64,000 nt of DNA from JAXLVB01 sp046329195 (GCA_046329195.1 JAXLVB010000002.1:806001-870000); one strand, 5' to 3'; numbered from the stretch's first letter, positions 35,238-44,115 are shown. Notes: generated from the sequence alone by a model not told the origin. Made by a program: numbers and translations.

Positions 35238-37115
35238 ATGATATTGATTCGACAAAACCCCAATCTTGTTTGTAGTCTGCCTCTCAGACGATTTTTCTGC
35301 CTATTTTTTCTTATTTTGCAACTTGGTGTACCTACCTTGAGTGGGTATGCGCAGTCTTATGTTTCAACTAACCCCACCCTACCTTTGAAAACAGATAAAT
35401 TGGTGATTTACCAAATTATGACTCGATTATTTGGTAATAAAATAACTACAAACAAGGTAAACGGCTCCATGGCAGAAAATGGAGTTGGCAAGTTTAATGA
35501 TATTGACGACAAGGCACTCAACGCACTCAAAAAATTTGGAATTTCGCACGTTTGGTACACGGGTGTGATAGAACACGCCACGATGGAGGATTTTGCGATG
35601 CACGGTATCAAAAAAGATAACCCTTTGGTTATCAAAGGAAGAGCGGGTTCGCCTTATGCCATCAAGGATTATTATGACGTAAACCCATTTTTGGCCAGTG
35701 ATGTCAGCAAACGCATGGCTGAATTTGAGGCGTTAGTGGCTCGCACTCACGCCAACGGGATGAGCGTAATCATTGATTGTGTACCCAATCATGTAGCTCG
35801 TGAGTATCGCTCAGACGTAAAGCCCAAAGGCATCAAAGACTTTGGAGAAGGGGACGACACACTGGCTGCCTTTAAGCCTTCTAATAATTTTTATTACTTA
35901 CCTGGCACTTCATTTGAAGTCCCTGCTGGCTTTACGCCACCTGTTACGCCATCGGCACCTTATACAGAATCTCCTGCCAAGGCAACAGGCAACGATGTAT
36001 TTTCGGCCAAGCCGTCTATCAATGACTGGTTCGAAACCATTAAGCTTAATTATGGTGTAGATTATTTAGATAACCGCAAAGGACATTTTGAGCCTACGCC
36101 TTCTACTTGGCTAAAAATGAGGGATATGTTGCTATTTTGGGCAAAAAAAGGAGTAGATGGTTTTCGTTGTGATATGGCCGAGATGGTGCCTGTTGAGTTT
36201 TGGGGATGGGTGATTCCCGAAGTCAAAAAAGTATATCCATCCGTTATTTTTATTGCTGAAATTTATAATCCTCAGCAATATCACAACTATATTTTAAACG
36301 GCAAGTTTGATTACCTCTACGATAAAGTAGGTTTGTATGATGGCTTGCGTCGCCTCATCGAAAATCGCTCAGAAGCAACGGTAGAAGACATTACTCGTGT
36401 TTGGCAACATGAATCAGGCGATATTTCGGCGCACATGCTCCGTTTTCTAGAAAATCATGACGAACAGCGTATCGCTTCTCGTTTCTTTGCCAATAACCCA
36501 CTATTAGCTATTCCTGCAATGGCTTTGTCTGCTACACTACACACAGGCCCTTTGATGATTTATTTTGGACAAGAAGTAGGAGTTAAAGCAGAGGGAGCCG
36601 AAGGTTTTCAGGGCGATGATGGCCGCACTACTATTTTCGACTTTTGGGGCATTCCGGAGTTTCAGGCATGGGTCAATGACGGCAAATTTGATGGGGCAAA
36701 ATTAAAGAATGAACAAAAACAGCTTCGTAAATTTTATGAAGACCTCAACAAACTCGTCAACAGTAGTGATGCCATTCGATTTGGTGGTTTTTATGACTTA
36801 CAATATGTAAATAACAACGGCCAAAGTACCCATTATAATGGCCGCAAGGTGTATAGTTACCTTCGGCATTCGGACAAGCAAAAGTTGTTGATTGTCTGCA
36901 ATTTTGACCAAACTAATGGTTACGAGACCACCATTAAAATTCCAACAGAGGCATTTTCGGCTATGAAGTTAGATGCCAATGCAACGTATCAGTTTACAGA
37001 CATTTTCATGCAAAAAACAAAGGTGAATACTGTTTCAAATGGAATAGTACCTATTCACTTGGCCCCTAACAGCGTGTATGTTTTTGAAATCAAACCTGTA
37101 TCCAAGAAGAAATAA
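35238..37115 (+). CDS. Exported GH13 alpha-amylase family enzyme
   Basis: A 625-residue protein with a signal peptide (LPLRRFFCLFFLILQLGVPT, cleavage near GYAQ) and a GH13 barrel. Catalytic residues are D312 (GVDGFRCDMAEM, nucleophile), E341 (IFIAEIYNP, acid/base) and D408 (FLENHDEQR). The region VIIDCVPNHVAREYRSD carries the usual second motif. A long loop around residues 200-275 is rich in Pro and Ala. It lacks the N-terminal domain of its divergent neighbour, so it belongs to a different GH13 subfamily. It is followed by an MFS transporter gene on the same strand with about 85 bases between. Confidence 0.92.
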   Translation: MILIRQNPNLVCSLPLRRFFCLFFLILQLGVPTLSGYAQSYVSTNPTLPLKTDKLVIYQIMTRLFGNKITTNKVNGSMAENGVGKFNDIDDKALNALKKFGISHVWYTGVIEHATMEDFAMHGIKKDNPLVIKGRAGSPYAIKDYYDVNPFLASDVSKRMAEFEALVARTHANGMSVIIDCVPNHVAREYRSDVKPKGIKDFGEGDDTLAAFKPSNNFYYLPGTSFEVPAGFTPPVTPSAPYTESPAKATGNDVFSAKPSINDWFETIKLNYGVDYLDNRKGHFEPTPSTWLKMRDMLLFWAKKGVDGFRCDMAEMVPVEFWGWVIPEVKKVYPSVIFIAEIYNPQQYHNYILNGKFDYLYDKVGLYDGLRRLIENRSEATVEDITRVWQHESGDISAHMLRFLENHDEQRIASRFFANNPLLAIPAMALSATLHTGPLMIYFGQEVGVKAEGAEGFQGDDGRTTIFDFWGIPEFQAWVNDGKFDGAKLKNEQKQLRKFYEDLNKLVNSSDAIRFGGFYDLQYVNNNGQSTHYNGRKVYSYLRHSDKQKLLIVCNFDQTNGYETTIKIPTEAFSAMKLDANATYQFTDIFMQKTKVNTVSNGIVPIHLAPNSVYVFEIKPVSKKK

Positions 37116-37200
37116 CAGCATTCAACAAAACCATAACCACAGGTAACAACATCGAAACAGCATGTTCTGGCGTTGTTCGCTACCTCAAACCTATATTGAA

Positions 37201-38517
37201 ATGAGTGAATCAACCGTCACTGTCAAGAAACCCAAGTTGTCGTTTTGGCAGATTTGGAATATGAGTTTTGGGTTTATGGGCATTCAGTTTGGCTTTGCCC
37301 TACAAAATGCCAACACAAGTCGGATTTTTGCCACGTTGGGGGCTAATCCCGACGAAATTCCAGTATTATGGGTGGCGGCTCCCTTAACAGGTCTGTTGGT
37401 TCAGCCAGTCATTGGCTACTTAAGTGACAGAACTTGGCACCCTACATGGGGACGGCGGCGGCCGTTTTTTGCAATTGGAGCTATTTTGGCCACGTTGGCA
37501 CTCATTATCATGCCCAACTCTCCCGCTTTATGGGTTGCAGGTGGTATGCTATGGATTATGGATGCTTCCATCAACGTTTCGATGGAACCTTTTAGAGCTT
37601 TCGTAGGGGATATGCTACCCGACGAACAACGCACCAGTGGCTTTGCTATGCAAAGTTTCTTCATAGGCATAGGGGCGGTGGTTGCTTCGTTGTTACCGAG
37701 TATTCTGACCTCAATAGGAGTTGAAAATTCGGCACCTGAAGGAATGATTCCTAATTCGGTGAAGTGGTCGTATTACTTAGGTGCTATTGCTTTCTTTGGC
37801 TGTGTGATGTACACGGTTCTAAAAACGAAAGAGTATCCTCCCGAAAACATGGAGGAGTTTTTGAAAGAAAAAAATGAAGGGAGCTTCATAGACGGATTCA
37901 AAGAAACGTTCTTAGGTATTTTCAAAATGCCCAAAGTGATGCGCCAATTAGCTGTTGTTCAGTTTTTTACGTGGTTTGCCTTATTTTGTATGTGGATTTA
38001 TACCACTTCAGCAGTAACCAAAAACTTATACGGAACTACGGATACTTCTTCTGATTTGTACAACGAAGGCGCCAATTGGGTAGGGGTTTGCTTTGCTGTT
38101 TACAGTGGCATTTCGGCTGTTTTTTCGTTGGTATTACCTTATATCGCCTCTAAATTAAATCGAAAGGTAACCCATCTCCTGTGTTTATTGGCGGGTGGTA
38201 TAGGTCTTATTTCTATCAATTTTATCAATAGTCCACAGTTACTGTTGCTTTCGATGGTAGGCGTTGGTATTGCTTGGACGAGTATTTTATCCATCCCTTA
38301 CGCTATGCTTTCAGGAGCATTACCTGCCAATAAAATGGGCTATTACATGGGGGTTTTTAACTTCTTTATCGTAATCCCTCAAGTTTGTGCCAGCCTTGGC
38401 CTTTCTAAAATCATGGATTCTCTTGGCTGGGAGCCTATCAATATTGTGGTATTGGGAGGTGTCCTCCTCATGATTGGGGGACTAATGACCCTCTTTGTAG
38501 ATGACGAGGGAAAATAA
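37201..38517 (+). CDS. MFS sugar transporter (SLC45/maltose-type)
   Basis: A 438-residue major facilitator protein with about twelve hydrophobic segments. The N-terminal half has the MFS-type loop GYLSDRTWHPTWGRRRPFFA after helix 2 and NVSMEPFRAFVGDMLPDEQR after helix 4, patterns of the SLC45-like sugar transporter group used for maltose or sucrose uptake. The start is taken at 37201 (MSESTVTV); an upstream in-frame ATG at 37162 adds 13 residues without family character. Its place directly after a GH13 gene and near GH65 and PgmB supports maltose or maltodextrin import. No SusC/SusD pair is present in the window, so outer-membrane uptake must be by another route. Confidence 0.9.
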   Translation: MSESTVTVKKPKLSFWQIWNMSFGFMGIQFGFALQNANTSRIFATLGANPDEIPVLWVAAPLTGLLVQPVIGYLSDRTWHPTWGRRRPFFAIGAILATLALIIMPNSPALWVAGGMLWIMDASINVSMEPFRAFVGDMLPDEQRTSGFAMQSFFIGIGAVVASLLPSILTSIGVENSAPEGMIPNSVKWSYYLGAIAFFGCVMYTVLKTKEYPPENMEEFLKEKNEGSFIDGFKETFLGIFKMPKVMRQLAVVQFFTWFALFCMWIYTTSAVTKNLYGTTDTSSDLYNEGANWVGVCFAVYSGISAVFSLVLPYIASKLNRKVTHLLCLLAGGIGLISINFINSPQLLLLSMVGVGIAWTSILSIPYAMLSGALPANKMGYYMGVFNFFIVIPQVCASLGLSKIMDSLGWEPINIVVLGGVLLMIGGLMTLFVDDEGK

Positions 38518-38565
38518 ATTAACCACTCAAAATAACGAAAATACACTCGAAAGCGTTTATTTCAG

Positions 38566-38603
38566 GTGGTTCAAGTAAAGGAACTTGAGCCACTTTTTGT
38601 TTT
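38566..38603 (+). terminator. Terminator after the MFS gene
   Basis: GTGGTTCAAG (38566-38575) pairs with CTTGAGCCAC (38584-38593) with one G-U pair and an 8-base loop, followed by TTTTTGTTTT. A TTG at 38585 that would extend the next gene lies inside the stem, which argues against that start. Confidence 0.82.
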
Positions 38604-38629
38604 CCTATTATCAATCCCATGATTTTGTT

Positions 38630-39433
38630 ATGAAGGCATATTTGGCTATTCTTTGCGTATGGTGTTTCTATCCAATGTTCGCTCAACAAAGCCATTCTCA
38701 GTACCCAAATAATCTTCCAAAAAGCAAAGGAGGAACTGCCCTACTCCAAACAGCCAAAACGTTGTTAGGAAAACCGTATGTAGCAGGTGTACTGGACCGT
38801 AACCCAAAAGAACAATTAATAGTAAATCTTGATGAGTTAGATTGTTGGACTTTTGTAGAGCAAACATTGGCGCTATATCAAACCCAACAAAGCCCTACTC
38901 CAAACTGGACTACATTTAGGAAGAATCTTCAACAACTCAGATACCGTCAGGGTAAAGTAAACGGGTATGGCTCTCGGTTACATTATTTTTTTGAATGGAT
39001 GTTGCAAGCTCAACAAAACAGTGTTTTAAGCCTAAAAACTAACAATTTAACTGGAAAGCCTTATGCGAAGCGAATTGATTTTATGAGTACACATGTGCAG
39101 TTATATCCGCACTTGGCCGACCAAGAAGCATATGAAACAGTAATGGCAGCAGAGGCAAATTTGAATTTACAGCAGTGGTATTATGTTCCAAAAGCTGAAG
39201 TGGCTCACATAGAAAACCAATTAGAAGATGGCGATATTATTGCTATCACTTCGGCAAAAGAGGGATTAGATGTGGCTCATGAAGGGTTTGCCATTCGGCA
39301 AAAAGGGAGAATTTACCTCTTACATGCTTCACAAGATTTCAAAAAAGTAATGATTTCTAACGAACCCTTAGCCGATTATTTAGCCAAGCATAAAGCCCAA
39401 ACAGGTATTGTGGTAGCACGGTTACAACAGTAA
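38630..39433 (+). CDS. DUF1460 exported amidase-like protein
   Basis: A 267-residue protein starting at MKAYLAILCVWCFYPMFAQ, a signal peptide. It carries the DUF1460 (NlpC/P60-like) features: nucleophile C72 in LDELDCWTFVE and histidine H217 in DVAHEGFAI, with LGKPYVAGVLD upstream and LLHASQDFKKVMIS downstream. Structures of this family suggest N-acetylmuramoyl-L-alanine amidase or peptidoglycan-peptide hydrolase activity in the periplasm. The gene is preceded by the MFS terminator and converges on the ridA-like gene. Confidence 0.88.
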   Translation: MKAYLAILCVWCFYPMFAQQSHSQYPNNLPKSKGGTALLQTAKTLLGKPYVAGVLDRNPKEQLIVNLDELDCWTFVEQTLALYQTQQSPTPNWTTFRKNLQQLRYRQGKVNGYGSRLHYFFEWMLQAQQNSVLSLKTNNLTGKPYAKRIDFMSTHVQLYPHLADQEAYETVMAAEANLNLQQWYYVPKAEVAHIENQLEDGDIIAITSAKEGLDVAHEGFAIRQKGRIYLLHASQDFKKVMISNEPLADYLAKHKAQTGIVVARLQQ

Positions 39434-39471
39434 AAGAAGGGTTCTGTATTATGTTCTTCCCAACGTATGCC

Positions 39472-39912
39472 TTATTTTTCTAAAGCAACTACCACCATTT
39501 GAAGAGAAGCCCCGCCAGGTAAGTTAGCCACTTGAATCGTTGCACGAGCTGGCGGCTCAGTAGCGAAATAGGTAGCATAAATTCGATTAACTACCTCAAA
39601 GTGACTCAAATCTTTGAGATAAATAGTTGTATTAACCACTGAGTTCAGACTACTGCCTGCCGCCGTCAAAATGGCCTTGATGTTTTCTAAGACCTGTACC
39701 GTTTCTTTTTCAATTCCACCTTCCACTAATTTTCGAGTAGTAGGTTCTAAGCCAATTTGCCCTGCCACAAAAATGAATCCATTGGCCTTAACAGCTTGGC
39801 TGTATGGCCCAATCGGCGTGGGGGCTTTGTCTGTTTTTACTATGGTTTTCGGTTGAGACAACCCAATCCCACAAACCATAAAGCTCCCCAAAAACAAAAG
39901 GACTAATTTCAT
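39472..39912 (-). CDS. Exported RidA (YjgF/UK114) family protein
   Basis: A 146-residue protein: signal peptide MKLVLLFLGSFMVCGIGLSQ, then a full RidA domain with APTPIGPYSQAV, FVAGQIGLEPTTRKLVEGGI, VNTTIYLKDLSHFEVVN and the key arginine R123 in PPARATIQV. RidA proteins hydrolyse reactive enamine/imine intermediates made by PLP enzymes in the cytoplasm, using that arginine to bind the carboxylate. Export is unusual, since the known substrates are cytoplasmic. The gene lies downstream of infC but past a hairpin, so it is probably transcribed separately. Confidence 0.9.
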   Translation of the reverse strand: MKLVLLFLGSFMVCGIGLSQPKTIVKTDKAPTPIGPYSQAVKANGFIFVAGQIGLEPTTRKLVEGGIEKETVQVLENIKAILTAAGSSLNSVVNTTIYLKDLSHFEVVNRIYATYFATEPPARATIQVANLPGGASLQMVVVALEK

Positions 39913-39979
39913 GTTATGTAACTACTTAAATATCAAATATTTGCACCTTGCTCTCTTTCACTTCAGCAATTACTAAAAT

Positions 39980-40023
39980 GAAAATACTCCTCATTGTCCG
40001 AGAAACTCAAACCAATGAGGAGT
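39980..40023 (-). terminator. Terminator or attenuator after infC
   Basis: ACTCCTCATTG (39986-39996) and CAATGAGGAGT (40013-40023) form a perfect 11-bp stem with a 16-base loop. On the minus strand ATTTTCATTTTAG follows. It lies about 37 bases past the infC stop. Confidence 0.7.
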
Positions 40024-40059
40024 GTATTATTTAAAGCGAGCTGTGAAACTGATTACATG

Positions 40060-40608
40060 TTACTTTTTCACTTTTGGAGCAAGGATGATTGACATTCTTT
40101 TTCCCTCCAGTTTGGGTTCGTGCTCTAATTTGCCATATTCTTCAAGGGTCTTGGTGAAATTCTGAAGTAATTTTACACCTTGATCCTTAAAGACAATTTC
40201 CCGTCCTGAAAATTGTACATAGGCTTTTACCTTAGAGCCCTCCTTCAAGAAATTAATGGCATGTTTGGTTTTAAAATTCAAATCATGCTCATCGGTGGTT
40301 GGACTAAAGCGTATTTCTTTAATCACTACCTTTACTTGTTTGGCTTTCAGTTCTTTCTGCTTTTTCTTTTGTTCGTATTTGAATTTTGAATAATCCACAA
40401 CACGACACACAGGCGGGTCGGCATTGGGTGAAATCTCGACTAAATCAAGCTGTTGTGCAATAGCAATAGCACGGGCTTGATTAATGTCATAAATGCCTTG
40501 TTCAACATTCTCACCAACCAGCCGAACGGTTGTGGCACGAATTAACTGATTGATTTTGTAGGGTTCTTCTTTCTGAGGTCTCGGGGTTCTAAAGGGGCGT
40601 AATGCCAT
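40060..40608 (-). CDS. infC: Translation initiation factor IF-3
   Basis: A 182-residue IF-3 with the N-terminal domain (INQLIRATTVRLVGENVEQG, RAIAIAQQLDLVEISPNADP), the lysine-rich linker (YSKFKYEQKKKQKELKAKQ) and the C-terminal domain (KEIRFSPTTDEHDLNFKTKH, VKAYVQFSGREIVF). It binds the 30S subunit and checks start codons. The start is a normal ATG, unlike the AUU of E. coli. It follows thrS by 144 bases that hold a large inverted repeat. The usual downstream partners rpmI and rplT are absent: the next gene is an exported RidA beyond a terminator. Confidence 0.96.
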   Translation of the reverse strand: MALRPFRTPRPQKEEPYKINQLIRATTVRLVGENVEQGIYDINQARAIAIAQQLDLVEISPNADPPVCRVVDYSKFKYEQKKKQKELKAKQVKVVIKEIRFSPTTDEHDLNFKTKHAINFLKEGSKVKAYVQFSGREIVFKDQGVKLLQNFTKTLEEYGKLEHEPKLEGKRMSIILAPKVKK

Positions 40609-40637
40609 GCGGTATTCGTTAAGTTTTACGGTGCTTA

Positions 40638-40718
40638 CCAGTTCGTTATCAATCTGCTATACCAGTAAACAATTGATAATCAGAAAGTTACTTTAATTGT
40701 TTCTCGATAACGAACTGG
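40638..40718 (-). promoter_or_regulatory. Nested inverted repeat in the infC leader
   Basis: CCAGTTCGTTATC (40638-40650) and GATAACGAACTGG (40706-40718) are a perfect 13-bp inverted repeat around 55 bases. Inside it AAACAATT (40667-40674) pairs with AATTGTTT (40695-40702). The structure ends about 29 bases upstream of the infC start, in the thrS-infC gap. It could fold in the mRNA to control infC, or be an operator. No T tract follows, so it is not a standard terminator. The role is inference. Confidence 0.55.
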
Positions 40719-40752
40719 AATAGTCTGAGTTTTTTGCGAAAATTAAAAAAAA

Positions 40753-42702
40753 TTAGAATTTAAGCAAATTTTTATTGATTTCTTGTTTGGCAATAGCGAC
40801 AAATTGTTCAATACTCATGGAGCCTAAATCGCCTTCTCCTTTTTTACGAACTGATATTTTGTTTTCGGCTTGTTCTTTTTCACCAACAATCAGCATGTAA
40901 GGAATCTTACTTACTTCGGCATCTCGGATTTTGCGTCCAATTTTTTCATCACGGTGATCTACATAACCACTCAAGTCATTTTCTTGCAAGGTCAAGAACA
41001 CATCGTTGGCGTAGTCTTCGTATTTTTCGGAGATAGGAAGTACGGCTAACTGTTCGGGCGAAAGCCAAAGCGGGAAATTTCCAGCTGTATTTTCAATCAA
41101 AATAGCCACAAAGCGTTCTATCGAACCAAACGGTGCTCGGTGAATCATCACAGGGCGGTACTTTTGATTGTCTGGTCCCATGTATTCTAACTTGAACCGT
41201 TCAGGTAACTGATAATCAACTTGAATAGTTCCCAATTGCCATTTTCGGCCTAAGGCATCACGCACCATAAAGTCGAGTTTAGGACCGTAGAAAGCCGCCT
41301 CTCCGTACTCTACTACGGTTGGTAAGCCTTTCTCTTTGGCCGATTTAATGATGGCAGTTTCGGCCTTTTCCCAATCTTCATCATTACCAATGTATTTGGC
41401 ACGGTCTGTTTGGTGGCGGAGCGACACTTGTGCAGAGTAATTATCAAACCCAAGTGCTTTGAATACATACAGCACTAAATCAATTACCTTCATGAACTCT
41501 TCCTCTACTTGGTCGGGACGGCAGAAGATATGCGCATCGTCTTGAGTAAAGCCTCGTACACGAGTCAGCCCGTGCAATTCGCCCGATTGTTCGTAGCGAT
41601 ACACCGTGCCAAACTCAGCCAAACGAAGCGGCAAATCTTTATAACTTCTTGGTTTTGAGCGGTAAATTTCACAATGGTGAGGACAATTCATGGGTTTAAG
41701 CAAGAACTCCTCATCTAGGTCTGGGGTTTTGATGGGCTGGAACGAATCCTTACCATACTTCTCATAATGCCCAGAAGTTACGTACAACTCTTTGCTACCA
41801 ATATGGGGAGTTACTACTGGAGAGTAACCAGCTTTGACTTGGGCTCTTCTTAAAAAGGACTCCAATCGCTCCCGAAGGGCGGTTCCTTTAGGCAACCACA
41901 ATGGCAAACCTTGACCTACTCGCTCAGAGAAAGTAAACAATTCTAACTCTTTACCCAATTTACGGTGATCACGCTTTTTGGCTTCTTCGAGCAAGAACAA
42001 GTAATCATCCAGTTCTTTTTGTTTGGGGAACGTAATCGCATAAATCCGAGTAAGCATTTTGTTTTTCTCATCGCCACGCCAGTAGGCTCCCGCTACGTTC
42101 ATCAGCTTAGCAGCTTTGATAAAGCCTGTGTTTGGAATATGAGGACCACGGCATAGATCCGTGAAATTACCCTGCGTATAAAAAGTAATGGTGCCGTCTT
42201 CTAACTCTTTAATCAAATCCAGCTTGTATTCATCGCCTTTTTCAGTAAAATACGTAACCGCATCAGCTTTGCTGACGGCTTGGCGCTTGTACTCACTTTT
42301 GGTGCGAGCCAATTCAAGCATTTTGTCTTCTACTTGCTTAAATTCTTCTTGCGAAAATGACCTGCCGCCTAAATCTACATCATAGTAAAATCCGTTTTCA
42401 ATGGCTGGCCCTATGCCGAACTTAACGCCAGGATACAAAGCTTCGAGTGCTTCGGCTAAAAGGTGCGCAGATGAATGCCAAAATGTTGATTTACCAGAAG
42501 GGTCATTCCACGTCAGTAATTGAAGCGTGGCATCGGTTTCGATTGGACGTGAAGCATCCCAAATCTGACCATTAACGTTGGCAGCCAGTACGTTTCGTGC
42601 CAATCCTTCACTAATTGAAAGGGCAACTTCGTAGCTACTACTGCCCTTTGGATACTCCCGAACACTCCCGTCGGGTAGCGTAATCTGAATAACAGAACTC
42701 AT
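40753..42702 (-). CDS. thrS: Threonyl-tRNA synthetase
   Basis: A 649-residue class II synthetase with TGS domain (ITLPDGSVREYPKGSSSYEV), the editing domain with the HSSAHLLAEALEALYP motif, the catalytic core with zinc-site segment LKPMNCPHHCEIYRSKPRSY and motif 2 around YRYEQSGELHGLTRVRGFTQ, and the anticodon-binding domain. The start MSSVIQITLP at 42702 is preferred over an ATG eight codons upstream, which would add unrelated residues. It charges tRNA-Thr. It heads the thrS-infC unit and has a leader of about 140 bases with two hairpins. Confidence 0.96.
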   Translation of the reverse strand: MSSVIQITLPDGSVREYPKGSSSYEVALSISEGLARNVLAANVNGQIWDASRPIETDATLQLLTWNDPSGKSTFWHSSAHLLAEALEALYPGVKFGIGPAIENGFYYDVDLGGRSFSQEEFKQVEDKMLELARTKSEYKRQAVSKADAVTYFTEKGDEYKLDLIKELEDGTITFYTQGNFTDLCRGPHIPNTGFIKAAKLMNVAGAYWRGDEKNKMLTRIYAITFPKQKELDDYLFLLEEAKKRDHRKLGKELELFTFSERVGQGLPLWLPKGTALRERLESFLRRAQVKAGYSPVVTPHIGSKELYVTSGHYEKYGKDSFQPIKTPDLDEEFLLKPMNCPHHCEIYRSKPRSYKDLPLRLAEFGTVYRYEQSGELHGLTRVRGFTQDDAHIFCRPDQVEEEFMKVIDLVLYVFKALGFDNYSAQVSLRHQTDRAKYIGNDEDWEKAETAIIKSAKEKGLPTVVEYGEAAFYGPKLDFMVRDALGRKWQLGTIQVDYQLPERFKLEYMGPDNQKYRPVMIHRAPFGSIERFVAILIENTAGNFPLWLSPEQLAVLPISEKYEDYANDVFLTLQENDLSGYVDHRDEKIGRKIRDAEVSKIPYMLIVGEKEQAENKISVRKKGEGDLGSMSIEQFVAIAKQEINKNLLKF

Positions 42703-42841
42703 GAATGATTTTAACTCCTGCCGCAAGCCACTGAGAAGAAACGGATGGCTGCTTTCAGCACCAACGGTCAGAAAGGTTTACAGTGATACAAAGCTGTAAA
42801 TCGTAGCGTATGCTCGAAAAACAAGCCGAATCGGACGATTC
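42703..42841 (-). promoter_or_regulatory. thrS leader with two stem-loops
   Basis: From a transcription start predicted near 42841, the RNA would begin with a hairpin CCGAATC/GATTCGG around a 4-base loop (42826-42843) and then a second, TTTACAG/CTGTAAA (42777-42800). No T-box specifier or anti-terminator was recognised. It could be a ThrRS-binding autoregulatory leader as in E. coli thrS, but no tRNA-Thr anticodon mimic was demonstrated. Confidence 0.4.
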
Positions 42842-42846
42842 GGGTG

Positions 42847-42854
42847 CAAAAGTA
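42847..42854 (-). promoter_or_regulatory. Promoter of thrS
   Basis: The minus strand reads TACTTTTG, a perfect TAnnTTTG match, with GTTG 18 bases upstream (42873-42876), close to the TTTG of the -33 element. Confidence 0.48.
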
Positions 42855-42891
42855 TCAATTAGTACTTAGACACAACGTTTTTTACAAAAAA

Positions 42892-44115
42892 TTAATTGAT
42901 TTTTTGAAGGGTATTCATGTGACGTTTCAGCATCGAATCCGATTTGGTCACCAGCTTTGGTTTAGCCGAAGGGGTGTGAATTTCCTGCACCTTGATGCGG
43001 GTGGTATCAAAAGTTTTTTGCGGAAGCGGAGGTAGCTCAGGAATGTTTTGCGGGGTGCTATTTTGAGCCAACCCATATTGTTCGGCGTGTAGGCGTTTGC
43101 GAAGCCGCCACATTCCATTGGTCGATTTGGTATCGGCGGGGTCAAGTTTAACAGCAATCTCATAAAATTCAAGGGCTCTGTCAAAGCGACCTAAGTACTC
43201 TAAACACTGGCCCAAATAAAAGTTCAAAAGAGGGACTCTGGTGTTGTAACGAAGGGTTTGTTCAAAGCATTGAAGGGCTGTTTTTAAGTCGTTTAGCTTA
43301 AAATAAAGTACTCCTGCATTAAAACTGGCCGAGGTTAACGATGGTTGCAACTGCATTGCTTTTTTATAACAAGTTAAGGCACTGTCAATTTTCCAAGTTC
43401 GATGATAAATTAAACCCAAATTGTATTGCAAAGAGGCACTTTGGGGATAATATTCCAAGCCTTTTTTGGCGTAGTAAGTAGCGGTAGGATATTCTCTTAA
43501 TTTGGTATATACACTAGAAAGCTGAACGTAGGTGGGCATAAAAGCAGGCCGTAAGCGAAGCGCTTGATTGAAGTGGTCAATAGCCAAGGTGGTATCAGCT
43601 TGCTTGGCCGCAATGAGACCTTTGTAAAAATAAGCTTCGCCGTTTGTAGGGGTGACGTCCAGCGACTGGTTTAGGTATTGAGACGCCTTGCTAAATTGAT
43701 TTACTTGTTGATACAAATCTCCCAGCAAGACCAACAATTGAGGCACGTTGACATTCAGGATCTCGGCACGGCGGGCGTTGTCAAGGGCTTCAAGAGGTTT
43801 ACCTAATTCTTGTAAAATCAGTGCTTTTTGTAAGAAATAGCTACCGTTGTTGGACGAATACTCAAGGGCTTGGTTGATATCTTGGAGAGATTCTGTCACT
43901 TTTTTAGCCTCAAAAAGCAACCGAGAGCGTTTGAAATATATTTCGCTCGAACGAGGATTTCGAGCAAGGGCATCAGTCAGGGACTCAATGGCTACCTGAT
44001 TGACCGCCGCCTTGTCTTGGAGTGCGGGTAATCCTGGAATTTTAGTTCCTTCTTGGTTTTCGGTACCACAGCCCCATAACAACAAGACCAATGCAATCAA
44101 CCCAAGTCTAATCAT
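42892..44115 (-). CDS. TPR-repeat lipoprotein
   Basis: A 407-residue protein with a lipoprotein signal (MIRLGLIALVLLLWGC, lipidated C16) followed by about nine tetratricopeptide repeats, with motifs such as AYFYKGLIAAKQADTTLAID and ASFNAGVLYFKLNDLKTALQ. A charged, proline-rich C-terminal tail (about 340-407) follows. TPR proteins scaffold protein complexes; this one would face the periplasm from the inner or outer membrane. The frame extends eight codons upstream, but the -7 box at 44137-44144 overlaps that extension, so MIRL at 44115 is the start. Partners are unknown. Confidence 0.88.
   Translation of the reverse strand: MIRLGLIALVLLLWGCGTENQEGTKIPGLPALQDKAAVNQVAIESLTDALARNPRSSEIYFKRSRLLFEAKKVTESLQDINQALEYSSNNGSYFLQKALILQELGKPLEALDNARRAEILNVNVPQLLVLLGDLYQQVNQFSKASQYLNQSLDVTPTNGEAYFYKGLIAAKQADTTLAIDHFNQALRLRPAFMPTYVQLSSVYTKLREYPTATYYAKKGLEYYPQSASLQYNLGLIYHRTWKIDSALTCYKKAMQLQPSLTSASFNAGVLYFKLNDLKTALQCFEQTLRYNTRVPLLNFYLGQCLEYLGRFDRALEFYEIAVKLDPADTKSTNGMWRLRKRLHAEQYGLAQNSTPQNIPELPPLPQKTFDTTRIKVQEIHTPSAKPKLVTKSDSMLKRHMNTLQKIN

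Noticed and set aside
33198..38517. SusC/SusD pair in the maltodextrin cluster
   Set aside because: No TonB-dependent receptor or SusD-like gene was found in or near the cluster.
38585..38629. TTG start extending the DUF1460 gene
   Set aside because: The codon lies inside a terminator stem and would mask the signal peptide.
42703..42841. T-box leader for thrS
   Set aside because: No T-box sequence or antiterminator was found; only simple hairpins.
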